Shown piece by piece: positions 16,209 through 24,972 of a stretch of DNA of 64,000 nt. A program made the translations under genes and the position numbers. The DNA comes from Streptomyces griseoruber (GTDB lineage Bacteria > Actinomycetota > Actinomycetes > Streptomycetales > Streptomycetaceae): positions 530,277 to 594,276 of the forward strand of contig NZ_KQ948766.1 in the NCBI RefSeq assembly GCF_001514205.1. Reading direction: 5' to 3'. Positions within the stretch are counted from its first letter, which is position 1. Each line of letters starts with the position of its first letter. The notes under the pieces are model-generated. The model ran no database searches and was not told where the DNA came from. It saw only the letters and a list, made by a program, of their open reading frames with translations.

Positions 16209-17052
16209 TGCGCTCCGCCGCCTCGACCACGTTGACGAGCAGCTGGGCACGGGTCATCGGGCCGACGCCGCCGGGGTTGGGCGAGATCCAGGCGGCGACC
16301 TCGCGGACGTCGGGGTGGACGTCGCCCTTGATCTTGCCCTCGGCATCGCGCGAGACACCGACGTCGAGGACGGCCGCGCCCGGCTTGATGTCCTCGGCGC
16401 GGATCAGATGGGCGCTGCCGGCGGCGGCGACGACGATGTCCGCGCGCTTGAGGTGCGCGGAGAGGTCGCGGGTGCCGGTGTGGCACTGGGTCACGGTCGC
16501 GTTCTCGCTGCGGCGGGTGAGCAGCAGCGGCATCGGGCGGCCGATGGTGACACCGCGGCCGACGACCACGACCTCGGCGCCCTTGATCTCGACGCCGTAG
16601 CGGCGCAGCAGGGTGAGCACGCCGTTCGGGGTGCAGGGCAGCGGGGCGGGCTCGTTCAGGACGAGCCGGCCGAGGTTCATGGGGTGCAGGCCGTCGGCGT
16701 CCTTGGCCGGGTCCATCAGCTCCAGGATGCGGTTCTCGTCGATGCCCCTGGGCAGCGGCAGCTGGACGATGTAACCGGTGCAGGCGGGGTCGTCGTTGAG
16801 TTCGCGGACGACCGCCTCGATCTCCTCCTGCGTGGCCGTGGCGGGCAGTTCGCGCTGGATGGAGGCGATACCGACCTCTGCGCAGTCGCGGTGCTTGCCG
16901 GCGACGTACTTCTGGCTGCCGGGGTCGTCCCCGACGAGGATCGTGCCGAGGCCGGGCGTCACGCCCTTCTCCTTCAGCGCCGCCACACGGGCGGCCAGCT
17001 CTGACTTGATCTCGGCCGCGGTGGCCTTGCCATCGAGAATCTGGGCGGTCAT
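16198..17052 (-). CDS. folD: bifunctional methylene-THF dehydrogenase / cyclohydrolase
   Basis: 284 aa from ATG 17052 (MTAQILDGKATAAEIK); the open frame continues upstream without a site. Family motifs: GDDPGSQKYVAGK, YIVQLPLP, KDADGLHP, and the NADP loop GRGVTIGRPM. It interconverts 5,10-methylene-, methenyl- and 10-formyl-tetrahydrofolate, supplying formyl groups used by PurN and PurH, encoded about 1-3 kb away on the same strand. Cytosolic. Overlaps the DUF3017 start, so the two are co-translated. Confidence 0.96.
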   Translation of the reverse strand: MTAQILDGKATAAEIKSELAARVAALKEKGVTPGLGTILVGDDPGSQKYVAGKHRDCAEVGIASIQRELPATATQEEIEAVVRELNDDPACTGYIVQLPLPRGIDENRILELMDPAKDADGLHPMNLGRLVLNEPAPLPCTPNGVLTLLRRYGVEIKGAEVVVVGRGVTIGRPMPLLLTRRSENATVTQCHTGTRDLSAHLKRADIVVAAAGSAHLIRAEDIKPGAAVLDVGVSRDAEGKIKGDVHPDVREVAAWISPNPGGVGPMTRAQLLVNVVEAAERSAG

Positions 17053-17276
17053 GACCCCATCCTCGCGGATGACGGGCTCCCGGTTCCAATCCGGCCCCGG
17101 AACGCCACGGGGCAGGGAGCCGGACGGGGAACTGGACAAGAAACCGGCCATTGCAGAACGATTGAGGTCACAGTGCCGCGGGCAGTACCGGGGGGACGCA
17201 CCGCATCTCTGATCTTCCTCCGCAGTGCGCCGCCCGCCGTCCCCTGCACTCGACGACCGACGGAGGAAGAAGCGCC

Positions 17277-17921
17277 ATGAGTTTCGGCGACCCGAACAAC
17301 CCCTACGGCCCGCCCCAGCAGCCGCAGCCCGGCCAGCCGCCGCAGCAGCCAGGCTACCCGTCCTACCCCACCGCTCCCCAGCCCGGTTACGGCTACCCGA
17401 CCGCTCCCCAGCCCGGCCAGGGCTACCCGACCGCTCCCCAGCCCGGCCAGGGCTACCCGCAGGCGCCGCCGGTGCCGCAGGGCTACGGCTACCCCATGCA
17501 GATGCCGATGCAGATGCCGGGGATCGTCATGACCGCCCGGGTGCTGCTGTTCATCCTGGCCGGCTTCCAGTTCCTGGCCGCCGTGATCTTCGGCATCCTC
17601 GTCGCGGTGGCGGGCAGTTCGGACGCCGACACGGGCATGGTGGCCGGGGTGGTCGCCGCGGTCGCGCTGCTGATGCTGGCGCTCGGCAGCCTGTCGGTCT
17701 TCCTGGGCGTGAAGATGCGCAACGGCCGCGGCGGCATCCGCATCGGCACGATGATCTACGCGTCGCTGATGATCCTGGGCAGCCTCGTCAACATCGGGCA
17801 GGGCGTCTCGGAGACGGCCGCCGCGGGCGCCCTCGGCGGCATCATCTCGCTCGCCTTCGGCATCACGATCCTGGTGGGCATGATCAAGGGCGGCGACTGG
17901 TTCAACCGTCCGCGGTACTGA
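17277..17921 (+). CDS. Pro/Gln/Gly/Tyr-rich membrane protein
   Basis: 214 aa, GGAGGAAG before ATG 17277. Residues 1-80 are a low-complexity cytosolic tail built on GYPTAPQPGQ repeats; the rest has four membrane helices (VLLFILAGFQFLAAVIFGIL, VVAAVALLMLALGSLSVFLG, MIYASLMILGSLVNIG and GGIISLAFGITILVGM). This PQG-tail-plus-helix design is common in Streptomyces envelope proteins of unknown role. It lies alone between folD and purH, on the opposite strand to both. Confidence 0.8.
   Translation: MSFGDPNNPYGPPQQPQPGQPPQQPGYPSYPTAPQPGYGYPTAPQPGQGYPTAPQPGQGYPQAPPVPQGYGYPMQMPMQMPGIVMTARVLLFILAGFQFLAAVIFGILVAVAGSSDADTGMVAGVVAAVALLMLALGSLSVFLGVKMRNGRGGIRIGTMIYASLMILGSLVNIGQGVSETAAAGALGGIISLAFGITILVGMIKGGDWFNRPRY
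17371..17460 (+). repeat. three tandem 30-bp coding repeats
   Basis: Units at 17371, 17401 and 17431 begin CCGCTCCCCAGCCCGG and encode TAPQPG(Q/Y)GYP. The last two are identical except for the final base; the first has TTAC in place of CCAG. Confidence 0.9.
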
Positions 17922-17938
17922 GTCGACCCGCCGGACGC

Positions 17939-17976
17939 GGGGCGGGCGGCCCGGCACCACGCCGGACCGCCCGCCT
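17939..17976. terminator. terminator between convergent membrane-protein gene and purH
   Basis: Arms GGGCGGGCGGCCCGGC and GCCGGACCGCCCGCCT pair along about 14 bp with one mismatch (left arm ends 17955, right arm starts 17961). It serves both converging genes. Confidence 0.75.
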
Positions 17977-17991
17977 CCGCGTACCCGCCGG

Positions 17992-19569
17992 TCAGTGGAA
18001 GAAGTGCCGCGTCCCGGTGAAGTACATGGTGATGCCCGCCTTCTGCGCGGCCTCGACCACCAGCTCGTCACGGACCGAACCGCCGGGCTGCACGATGGCC
18101 TTGACCCCGGCGGCGCCCAGGACGTCGATGTTGTCCGGGAACGGGAAGAACGCGTCCGAGGCGACGTACGCCCCGCGCGCCCGCTCCTCGCCGGCCCGCT
18201 CGACGGCGAGCTTGCAGGAGTCGACCCGGTTGACCTGGCCCATGCCGACGCCGACGGAGGCACCGTCCTTGGCGAGCAGGATGGCGTTGGACTTCACGGC
18301 CCGGCAGGCCCGCCAGGCGAAGGCCAGCTCGGCCAGCTCCTCGGCGCCGAGGGCCTCGCCGGTCGCCAGGGTCCAGTGGGCCGGGTCGTCGCCGTCGGCC
18401 TGGAGGCGGTCGGTGACCTGGAGCAGGACGCCGCCGTCGACGGGCTTGACCTCGACCGGGGCGGCCGGGGCGCCCGGCGCCTTCAGCACCCGGATGTTCT
18501 TCTTCCTGGCGAGGGCCTCCAGGGCCCCCTCCTCGTAGTCGGGCGCGACGATGACCTCGGTGAAGATCTCGGCGACCTGCTCGGCCATCTCCTTGCTGAC
18601 GGGCCGGTTGACGGCGATGACCCCGCCGAAGGCCGACAGCGGGTCACAGGCGTGCGCCTTGCGGTGCGCCTCGGCGACATCCGCGCCGATCGCGATGCCG
18701 CAGGGGTTGGCGTGCTTGATGATCGCGACGCACGGCTCGTCGTGGTCGTACGCGGCCCGGCGCGCGGCGTCGGTGTCCGTGTAGTTGTTGTACGACATCT
18801 CCTTGCCGTGCAGCTGCTCGGCCCGGGCGAGGCCGGCGCCGCTGCCGTCGACGTAGAGCGCGGCGGGCTGGTGCGGGTTCTCGCCGTAGCGGAGGGTGTT
18901 CTCCCGCTCCCAGGTGGCGCCGAGGAAGTCGGGGAACTGCGACTCGTCGACGGGGGCGTAGGAGGAGGCGAACCAGGAGGCGACCGCCACGTCGTAGGCG
19001 GCGGTGTGCTGGAAGGCCTCGGCGGCGAGCCGCTTGCGGGCGGCGAGGTCGAAGCCGCCGCCCTGCACCGCGGCGAGGACGTCGCCGTAGCGGGCGGGGC
19101 TGGTGACGACGGCGACCGACGGGTGGTTCTTGGCCGCGGCACGGACCATCGAGGGGCCGCCGATGTCGATCTGCTCCACGCACTCGTCGTCGGAGGCGCC
19201 GGAGGCGACGGTCTCGCGGAACGGGTAGAGGTTGACGACGACCAGGTCGAACGGCTCGACACCCAGCTCGGTGAGCTGCTCACGGTGGCTGTCGAGGCGC
19301 AGGTCGGCGAGGATGCCCGCGTGGACCCTGGGGTGCAGCGTCTTGACGCGGCCGTCCAGGCACTCGGGGAAGCCGGTCAGCTCCTCGACCTTGGTGACGG
19401 GGACGCCGGCGGCGGCGATCCGGGAGGCGGTGGACCCGGTCGAGACCAGCTCGACACCGGCCTCGTGCAGCCCACGGGCCAGCTCCTCGAGTCCGGTCTT
19501 GTCGTACACGCTGACGAGCGCGCGCCGGATCGCCCGCTGGGAGCTGCTCTCGGTGGTCTGGGCGGTCAC
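17992..19569 (-). CDS. purH: bifunctional AICAR transformylase / IMP cyclohydrolase
   Basis: 525 aa with a GTG start at 19569 that overlaps the purN stop (GTGA). The N-terminal MGS-like cyclohydrolase domain (VSVYDKTGLEELARGL, KTLHPRVHAGIL) is followed by the AICAR formyltransferase domain (SYNNYTDTDAA, AIIKHANPCGIA, RVDSCKLAVERAG). It carries out the last two steps of IMP synthesis using 10-formyl-THF. Full length, cytosolic, translationally coupled to purN. Confidence 0.97.
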   Translation of the reverse strand: MTAQTTESSSQRAIRRALVSVYDKTGLEELARGLHEAGVELVSTGSTASRIAAAGVPVTKVEELTGFPECLDGRVKTLHPRVHAGILADLRLDSHREQLTELGVEPFDLVVVNLYPFRETVASGASDDECVEQIDIGGPSMVRAAAKNHPSVAVVTSPARYGDVLAAVQGGGFDLAARKRLAAEAFQHTAAYDVAVASWFASSYAPVDESQFPDFLGATWERENTLRYGENPHQPAALYVDGSGAGLARAEQLHGKEMSYNNYTDTDAARRAAYDHDEPCVAIIKHANPCGIAIGADVAEAHRKAHACDPLSAFGGVIAVNRPVSKEMAEQVAEIFTEVIVAPDYEEGALEALARKKNIRVLKAPGAPAAPVEVKPVDGGVLLQVTDRLQADGDDPAHWTLATGEALGAEELAELAFAWRACRAVKSNAILLAKDGASVGVGMGQVNRVDSCKLAVERAGEERARGAYVASDAFFPFPDNIDVLGAAGVKAIVQPGGSVRDELVVEAAQKAGITMYFTGTRHFFH

Positions 19570-20198
19570 TGGATAACTACCTTTCGTCCCTCAATGCGAT
19601 AGCCGTTGCGGGCGAGCCGCCCCACGACCTCGACGAGCAGCCTTCGCTCGACGTCCTTGATGCGCTCGTGCAGAGCGCTCTCGTCGTCCTCGTCCCGGAC
19701 CTCGACCACGCCCTGGGCGATGATCGGTCCGGTGTCGACACCGTCGTCGACGAAGTGGACGGTGCAGCCCGTGACCCGGGCCCCGTACGCCAGCGCGTCA
19801 CGCACACCGTGCGCGCCGGGGAAGCTGGGCAGCAGCGCGGGGTGCGTGTTGACGAACCGCCCCCCGTACCGGGCCAGGAACTCCTTCCCCACGATCTTCA
19901 TGAAGCCGGCGGAGACGACGAGGTCGGGCTCGTGGGCGGCGACGGCCCCGGTGAGGGCGGCGTCCCACTCCTCCCGGCTGCCGTGGTCCCTGACCTTCGT
20001 CACGAAGGTGGGGATGCCGGCGCGCTCGGCGCGGGCGAGCCCCTCGATCCCGTCCCGGTCGGCTCCCACGGCGACGATCTCGGCCCCGTAGGCCTCGGCG
20101 CCGGTGGCGGCGATCTCGTCGAGGAGTGCCTGCAGATTCGTACCGGATCCGGAGACCAGCACGACGAGGCGCTTGGCCACGGACGGCTTGGCGGCCAC
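19566..20198 (-). CDS. purN: phosphoribosylglycinamide formyltransferase
   Basis: 210 aa from GTG 20198; the open frame runs to 20477, but the family begins at AKRLVVLVSGSGTNLQALLD. Motifs: VSGSGTNLQ, the catalytic Asn-His region FVNTHPALLPSFPGAHG, and DDGVDTGPII. Transfers a formyl group from 10-formyl-THF to GAR in purine synthesis. Co-transcribed with purH. Confidence 0.95.
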   Translation of the reverse strand: MAAKPSVAKRLVVLVSGSGTNLQALLDEIAATGAEAYGAEIVAVGADRDGIEGLARAERAGIPTFVTKVRDHGSREEWDAALTGAVAAHEPDLVVSAGFMKIVGKEFLARYGGRFVNTHPALLPSFPGAHGVRDALAYGARVTGCTVHFVDDGVDTGPIIAQGVVEVRDEDDESALHERIKDVERRLLVEVVGRLARNGYRIEGRKVVIQ

Positions 20199-20498
20199 GG
20201 GGAGAGCCCTTTCTCGGGGAAGCAGCTGCGCACGGCCGGCGACGACATGCGACTTGCGACTTGTACGTTCGTACGAATGCATCGCGCCCCCGGATACGGG
20301 GAAGCCTACGAAGCAGCCGACCGTCAGCAACGATACCGGCACACGAGGCGGCCCCCACGGGACGGGGGCGTGGCCGGAAGGTAGCGTCTGCGAGGAGCGG
20401 GATCGGGAACGCGGTGCCCGTGCGGTGCGTTCCCACTCCGAGAGCTCACCGAAACCGAAGCTGGACCGCCGTATCACCTAGGGGAAGACGCACACTTG
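20199..20498. promoter_or_regulatory. divergent region between purN and the DUF4190-like gene
   Basis: 300 bp holding both promoters. A perfect palindrome TTCGTACGAA lies at 20268-20277, and a tandem GCGACTTGCGACTTG at 20250-20263 follows it when read toward purN. I cannot assign a regulator. Confidence 0.4.
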
Positions 20499-21302
20499 AT
20501 GCCGGACCGCAGCCTGCGACTCCACCCGCTCCCCCCGCAGCCCGTGCCGGGAGAGCGCGGCGCCCTGCTGCGCGAGCGCCCGTCATCGCCTCCCGAGTCC
20601 GACCAGCCCCAGGGAGACAGCCCCCGGGAAGGCGCGCCTCACGGAGACGAGGACAACCCCTTCGCTCCTCCCCCCGAGGGCACCCCCGACCGCCCCTGGC
20701 AGCCCCGCCGCCCGGCGAACGGCGGCGGCGAGAGCCCCGCCCCCTGGGGCCCGCCGCCCGGCGGGGGCGACTCCCCCGACGGCGGCCGCTCCCCCTGGGG
20801 CGGCCACTGGAGCGACCAGCAGCCCGGCCGCTCCAACGGCGGCGGCTTCGGCGAGCGCCCGGGCGGCGGCGGCCCGGAGGGCCCGAACCCCCCGCCCAAC
20901 CCCCGCTGGGACCCCACCGACCCCGCCCAGCGCCGCGCCCGTTACGCGCTGCTGTCCGGTATGTGGGCCTTCTTCTTCGCCCTCTTCGGCTGGCCGTACG
21001 TGGCCCTGCTGCTCGGCGCCCTCGCCCTGAACTGGGGCATCAGCGCCCTGCGCACCAAGCCCCGCACCCCCGACCCCGACACCCCGGCCGCCCCCACGGG
21101 CCGCCCCCAGACGACAGCCGCCATCAGCGGCCTGGTCACCGCCTCCCTCGCCCTCGCCCTGGTCGCCGTGACCTTCACCGCGCAACTCGTCTACCGCGAC
21201 TACTACACCTGCACCAAGGACGCCCTCACCAACGAGGCCAGACAGTCCTGCAGCAACCTCCTCCCGAAGGAACTGAAGAGCATCCTGGGCGCGAACACGT
21301 AG
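20499..21302 (+). CDS. DUF4190-type membrane protein
   Basis: 267 aa from ATG 20499 (TTG 20496 immediately before is also possible). Residues 1-145 are a Pro/Gly/Glu-rich disordered region (NPFAPPPEGTPDRPW). Two membrane helices follow (LLSGMWAFFFALFGWPYVALL region and GLVTASLALALVAVTFTAQL), then an outer tail with two Cys (DYYTCTKDALT... RQSCSNLLPKEL) that could form a disulfide. Typical of Streptomyces proteins next to purN. Role unknown. Confidence 0.75.
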   Translation: MPDRSLRLHPLPPQPVPGERGALLRERPSSPPESDQPQGDSPREGAPHGDEDNPFAPPPEGTPDRPWQPRRPANGGGESPAPWGPPPGGGDSPDGGRSPWGGHWSDQQPGRSNGGGFGERPGGGGPEGPNPPPNPRWDPTDPAQRRARYALLSGMWAFFFALFGWPYVALLLGALALNWGISALRTKPRTPDPDTPAAPTGRPQTTAAISGLVTASLALALVAVTFTAQLVYRDYYTCTKDALTNEARQSCSNLLPKELKSILGANT

Positions 21303-21326
21303 GGGCGGCACCTCTCGGCGCCGGCC

Positions 21327-21390
21327 CGGTCGGTCCAGCCCGGCGGCCCGGTCGTTCCAGCCGAGCGGCGCGGTCGGTCCAGCCCGGCGG
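21327..21390. repeat. three 20-bp direct repeats at 22-bp spacing
   Basis: CGGTCGGTCCAGCCCGGCGG occurs at 21327-21346 and 21371-21390, with a degenerate copy CGGTCGTTCCAGCCGAGCGG at 21349-21368. They fill the gap between two converging genes and could act in termination or be a decaying repeat. Confidence 0.8.
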
Positions 21391-21410
21391 GGGCACAGGG
21401 CAGGGCGGCC

Positions 21411-22955
21411 TCAGCCGGACTCCTCCCCGCCCGCCGCGTCCCGCAGCGCAGCCCACCGTGCCTCCCGGGCTTCCTTTCCATGCCACCGCGGTTCTCCCGA
21501 CGGCGCTCCCTGGTCTCCCTCCGCCCCGCGCTCCACCGCGTCGAAGTCGTAGGGCTCAGCCCCGCACTCCGCCCCCGACTCCGCCCTCACCCCTTCCTCC
21601 ACCTCGGCCTCCCCCTCGCGCCCGACCACAACCCCCGCCCCCGTCCAGGAGAACTCCCTGACCCCCCGCCCCCGCCACCTCCGCGCCCACAACCCCACCG
21701 GCACCCCCACCCCCACCACCCACACCACCACCGCTCCCCCCACCTGCCACCCCACCGGCCCGAACCGAGCCATCGCCCCCACCCCCAACGGCCCACCGGC
21801 CAGCCCCCCGAGCACGCCCAGCACCACCCCGCACCCCACCCCCGCCAGGGCCACACCCCCCACGGTCCGCCACCGCGACCACGCCTCCACCGGCGCCTGA
21901 GCCACCCCACCGCTGGACCCGGCCCCCGCGCTCCCCACGAACACCCCCACCACCACCCCGGCCACCACCGGCACCACCCCGGCCGCCCAGTTCCACACCG
22001 TCCCGGTCCCCGCCTCCGGCACCGCCGCCAGCAGCGGAAACGGCGGCAGCAAGGGCGCCGGATCGGACCCCAGCGGTGTCACCACATGCCCCACGCCCAG
22101 CACATAACCGGGCCCCACCGCATACGCCGTCCCCCACACCGCCGCGTTCGGCACCAGCGCCAGACACAGCAGCAACACCGCGAACCGCCCCGACCACCCC
22201 TCCGTCAGCTGCAGAAACGCCCCCCGCGCGGCGCCCGCGTGCCACACCGACGACACCGCCACCAGCAACGCCCCGCCGCCCACCAAGGCCACGGCCCCGG
22301 CCCCGGCCGCCCGCGCGGCCACCGCACCCCACTGTGCCCCCTCCCGCCGGGGCACCATCCGCCCGAACGGCTCCAGAGGCCGCCCGCACGCCGACCACAC
22401 CCCCACCCCCGCCGCGACCACGGCCACCGCCGGCACACCCACCACGGTCCACCCCCAGGAGGGCCGCAGCGCACCCCCGGCCGCATACCAGGCCACCCCG
22501 ACCGCCACCCCCAGATACCCGGCCACGACCCCCGCCCAGGCGGTACGCGCACCGACCGGCTCACCACCCTCCTCACCCTCGCTCCCGCCCCCGTCTCCCC
22601 CCGCACCCCCGCCCTCGCCCTCGACCGCGTCCCGAGCGGCCCGGTACAGCAACCACACCGGCAGCACCAGCAGCAGCAACGGCGTCACCCCGACCGGCGC
22701 CGGCACCCCGGACAGCGTGTCGGTGCGCGCCAGCTCCGCCCCGTGCGCCAACAGCCACAGCGCGGCGGCGACATGCAGCGCCCCGCCCGGCCCGCTGTCC
22801 GGGTACGGCGAACTGATCCACAGCACCATCACCAGCACGGCGAACACCGCGAGCCCCAGCCCGGCGGCCAGCACCCCGCCGAGCACGGAGGCCACGAACC
22901 CCGGCGAGCGATCACGCATACGGGAGGAGAGCGAAGACGGCGTCACGCCCGCCAT
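21411..22955 (-). CDS. DUF6350 multi-pass membrane protein
   Basis: 514 aa from ATG 22955 (MAGVTPSSLSSRMRD). About ten to twelve membrane helices with Gly/Ala/Val-rich cores, an acidic Gly-rich cytosolic loop (EGEGGGAGGDGGGSEGEEGG) near residue 140 and a charged C-terminal tail of ~100 residues. Its position beside purN matches the streptomycete DUF6350 membrane protein, sometimes annotated as a cell-division PerM-like protein; I see no transport signature. Very high GC gives long false frames on the other strand. Confidence 0.82.
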   Translation of the reverse strand: MAGVTPSSLSSRMRDRSPGFVASVLGGVLAAGLGLAVFAVLVMVLWISSPYPDSGPGGALHVAAALWLLAHGAELARTDTLSGVPAPVGVTPLLLLVLPVWLLYRAARDAVEGEGGGAGGDGGGSEGEEGGEPVGARTAWAGVVAGYLGVAVGVAWYAAGGALRPSWGWTVVGVPAVAVVAAGVGVWSACGRPLEPFGRMVPRREGAQWGAVAARAAGAGAVALVGGGALLVAVSSVWHAGAARGAFLQLTEGWSGRFAVLLLCLALVPNAAVWGTAYAVGPGYVLGVGHVVTPLGSDPAPLLPPFPLLAAVPEAGTGTVWNWAAGVVPVVAGVVVGVFVGSAGAGSSGGVAQAPVEAWSRWRTVGGVALAGVGCGVVLGVLGGLAGGPLGVGAMARFGPVGWQVGGAVVVWVVGVGVPVGLWARRWRGRGVREFSWTGAGVVVGREGEAEVEEGVRAESGAECGAEPYDFDAVERGAEGDQGAPSGEPRWHGKEAREARWAALRDAAGGEESG

Positions 22956-23078
22956 GGTCCCAACGACACGCGCTTTCCCGGCGTAACAGGCGAACCATCG
23001 CCGTGTCACTCAATATACGTTTATGTTCTTTTTCATGCGAAGCAGCTCCCGGCGCCGCCCCGAGCCGGAGGCGTACGC

Positions 23079-23891
23079 GTGAAGAAGCCGACGCAGCTGA
23101 CGCCCGCTCAGGCCTTCGACGCGCTGTACGCGTTCTGCGCCCCCGCCCTCGTACGCCAGACCTATCTCCTCTGCGGCCGCCGCGAGCTCGCCCGTGAATC
23201 CGTCGAACGGGCCTTCCAACTCGCCTGGCAGCGCTGGCCCGAGGTGGCCGTCGACCGTGACCCGGCGAGCTGGGTCCGGGCCGCCGCGCACGAGTACGCG
23301 CTCTCCCCCTGGCACCGCTTCCGCCCCCGCTTCCGGCACCCCGAACCCCCGCCCGCCGACGCCGCCGACCGCGCCCTGCTCGCCGTACTCCTCGCGCTCC
23401 CGCCGTCGCAGCGCCGTACGCTCCTCCTCTACGACGGTGTAGGCCTCGATCTGCCGGAGACGGCGGCGGAGACGGAGGCGAGCACACCGGCGACCGCGCA
23501 CCGCCTGCTGCACGCGCGGGAGACCCTCGCCGCGTCGCTGCCCCAGCTGGCCGATCCGGCCGCGCTGCACGAGCGCCTCGCCGAGCTGGCCTCGGTGGAA
23601 CGTCTGCGCCCGGCCCGCCCCGCGACCGTCCGGGCGGGCGGCGAGGCCCGCGCCCGCTTCTGGACCCGGGCGGCGATCGCCTTCACGGTGACGATCATCG
23701 GCGCGACGGCCCTGACCGTGCGCACGGCCCCCACGCGGTACGACCCCCCGGTCCCCTCGGGCAGGACGGTCCAGGGAGTCCCACCGGAGGCGGCTCCGGG
23801 CACCCTGTCGAAGAAGCAGACGGCGCTGCGGAAGAAGCTCCGTTCGAACCCGGCGAACGGCCCCCAGCGCCTCGCCCCCCAACCCCGCTGA
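23079..23891 (+). CDS. ECF-like RNA polymerase sigma factor with C-terminal membrane helix
   Basis: 270 aa from GTG 23079, with CGGAGG nine bases upstream. Residues ~8-80 look like sigma-70 region 2 (FDALYAFCAPALVRQTYLL... ESVERAFQLAWQRWPEV) and ~105-155 like region 4 (LLALPPSQRRTLLLYDGVGLDLPETAAE). After a linker comes one membrane helix (about 195-213, AIAFTVTIIGATALTV) and a short basic outer tail. A sigma-like protein fixed to the membrane could be held inactive, or the anti-sigma role could be built in; no separate anti-sigma gene is adjacent. Region 2 is short and its -10-binding residues are not obvious, so function as a true sigma is uncertain. Confidence 0.7.
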   Translation: MKKPTQLTPAQAFDALYAFCAPALVRQTYLLCGRRELARESVERAFQLAWQRWPEVAVDRDPASWVRAAAHEYALSPWHRFRPRFRHPEPPPADAADRALLAVLLALPPSQRRTLLLYDGVGLDLPETAAETEASTPATAHRLLHARETLAASLPQLADPAALHERLAELASVERLRPARPATVRAGGEARARFWTRAAIAFTVTIIGATALTVRTAPTRYDPPVPSGRTVQGVPPEAAPGTLSKKQTALRKKLRSNPANGPQRLAPQPR

Positions 23892-23939
23892 GGCGCTGAA
23901 TCGCTGAGGCGCCGAGGCGCTGACGGCCCGGGAAACGCC

Positions 23940-23976
23940 GTGGACCCGTCCCCCAACCCCGGGGGAACGGGCCCAC
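23940..23976. terminator. terminator between the sigma-like gene and sucD
   Basis: Arms GTGGACCCGTCCCCC (23940-23954) and GGGGGAACGGGCCCAC (23961-23976) pair almost throughout. It lies between converging genes. Confidence 0.7.
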
Positions 23977-24014
23977 AAGCACTCAGGCAGCCATGCGGCT
24001 GGCGGCTGGGCGGC

Positions 24015-24062
24015 TGTGCCGCAGTGCGCCTGTGCCGCAGTGCGCCTGTGCCGCAGTGCGCC
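24015..24062. repeat. three perfect 16-bp tandem repeats downstream of sucD
   Basis: TGTGCCGCAGTGCGCC three times without a gap, ending 3 bp before the sucD stop codon (24066). It lies just outside the coding region and probably arose by slippage. Confidence 0.95.
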
Positions 24063-24065
24063 TGT

Positions 24066-24950
24066 TCAGCCGGCGAGGATCTCGCGCGCCAGCTTCGCCG
24101 TCTCGGTGGGCGTCTTGCCCACCTTGACGCCGGCGGCCTCGAGGGCCTCCTTCTTCGCGGCGGCCGTACCGGAGGACCCGGAGACGATGGCGCCGGCGTG
24201 GCCCATGGTCTTGCCCTCGGGCGCGGTGAAGCCCGCGACGTAGCCGACGACCGGCTTCTTCACGTTGTCCTTGATGAAGGCCGCGGCCCGCTCCTCGGCG
24301 TCGCCGCCGATCTCACCGATCATCACGATCAGGTCGGTGTCGGGGTCGGCCTCGAACGCGGCGAGCGCGTCGATGTGGGTCGTGCCGATGACGGGGTCGC
24401 CACCGATGCCCACCGCCGACGAGAAGCCGATGTCACGGAGCTCGTACATCATCTGGTACGTCAGCGTGCCGGACTTCGAGACCAGGCCGATACGGCCCGG
24501 CTTGGTGATGTCGCCCGGGATGATGCCGGCGTTCGACTGGCCCGGGGTGATGAGACCGGGGCAGTTCGGGCCGATGATGCGGGTCTTGTTGCCCTGGGAG
24601 ACCGCGTACGCGTAGAAGGCGGCGGAGTCGTGCACCGCGATGCCCTCGGTGATGACGACCGCGAGCGGGATCTCGGCGTCGATGGCCTCGACGACGGCGG
24701 CCTTGGCGAAGGCCGGCGGCACGAAGAGGACGGACACGTTGGCGCCCGTCTTCTCGATCGCCTCGGCGACCGTGCCGAAGACCGGGATGTCGTTGCCGTC
24801 GATGTCGACGGACGTGCCGGCCTTACGCGGGTTCACGCCACCGACGATGTTCGTGCCGTCGGCCAGCATGAGCTTGGTGTGCTTCATGCCCGTGGCACCG
24901 GTCATGCCCTGGACGATGACCTTGGAGTCCTTGTTGAGGAAGATAGCCAT
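24066..24950 (-). CDS. sucD: succinyl-CoA synthetase alpha subunit
   Basis: 294 aa from ATG 24950. CoA-binding Rossmann segment (VIVQGMTGATGMKHTKLM), GPNCPGLITPG, and the phosphorylated catalytic His at about 251 in MGHAGAIVSG. With SucC it converts succinyl-CoA to succinate with nucleotide phosphorylation in the TCA cycle. It lies 22 bp after sucC in a two-gene operon. Confidence 0.97.
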   Translation of the reverse strand: MAIFLNKDSKVIVQGMTGATGMKHTKLMLADGTNIVGGVNPRKAGTSVDIDGNDIPVFGTVAEAIEKTGANVSVLFVPPAFAKAAVVEAIDAEIPLAVVITEGIAVHDSAAFYAYAVSQGNKTRIIGPNCPGLITPGQSNAGIIPGDITKPGRIGLVSKSGTLTYQMMYELRDIGFSSAVGIGGDPVIGTTHIDALAAFEADPDTDLIVMIGEIGGDAEERAAAFIKDNVKKPVVGYVAGFTAPEGKTMGHAGAIVSGSSGTAAAKKEALEAAGVKVGKTPTETAKLAREILAG

Positions 24951-24972
24951 GGCTGTCTGAGTCCCTCTTCCC

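Noticed and set aside
17371..17460. Short regular repeats considered as a CRISPR array
   Set aside because: There are no spacers; they are coding repeats in a PQG-rich protein, and no cas gene is present.
21480..23078. Long plus-strand Pro/His/Arg-rich frame
   Set aside because: Antisense of the DUF6350 gene; only the part from GTG 23079 (sigma-like protein) is real.
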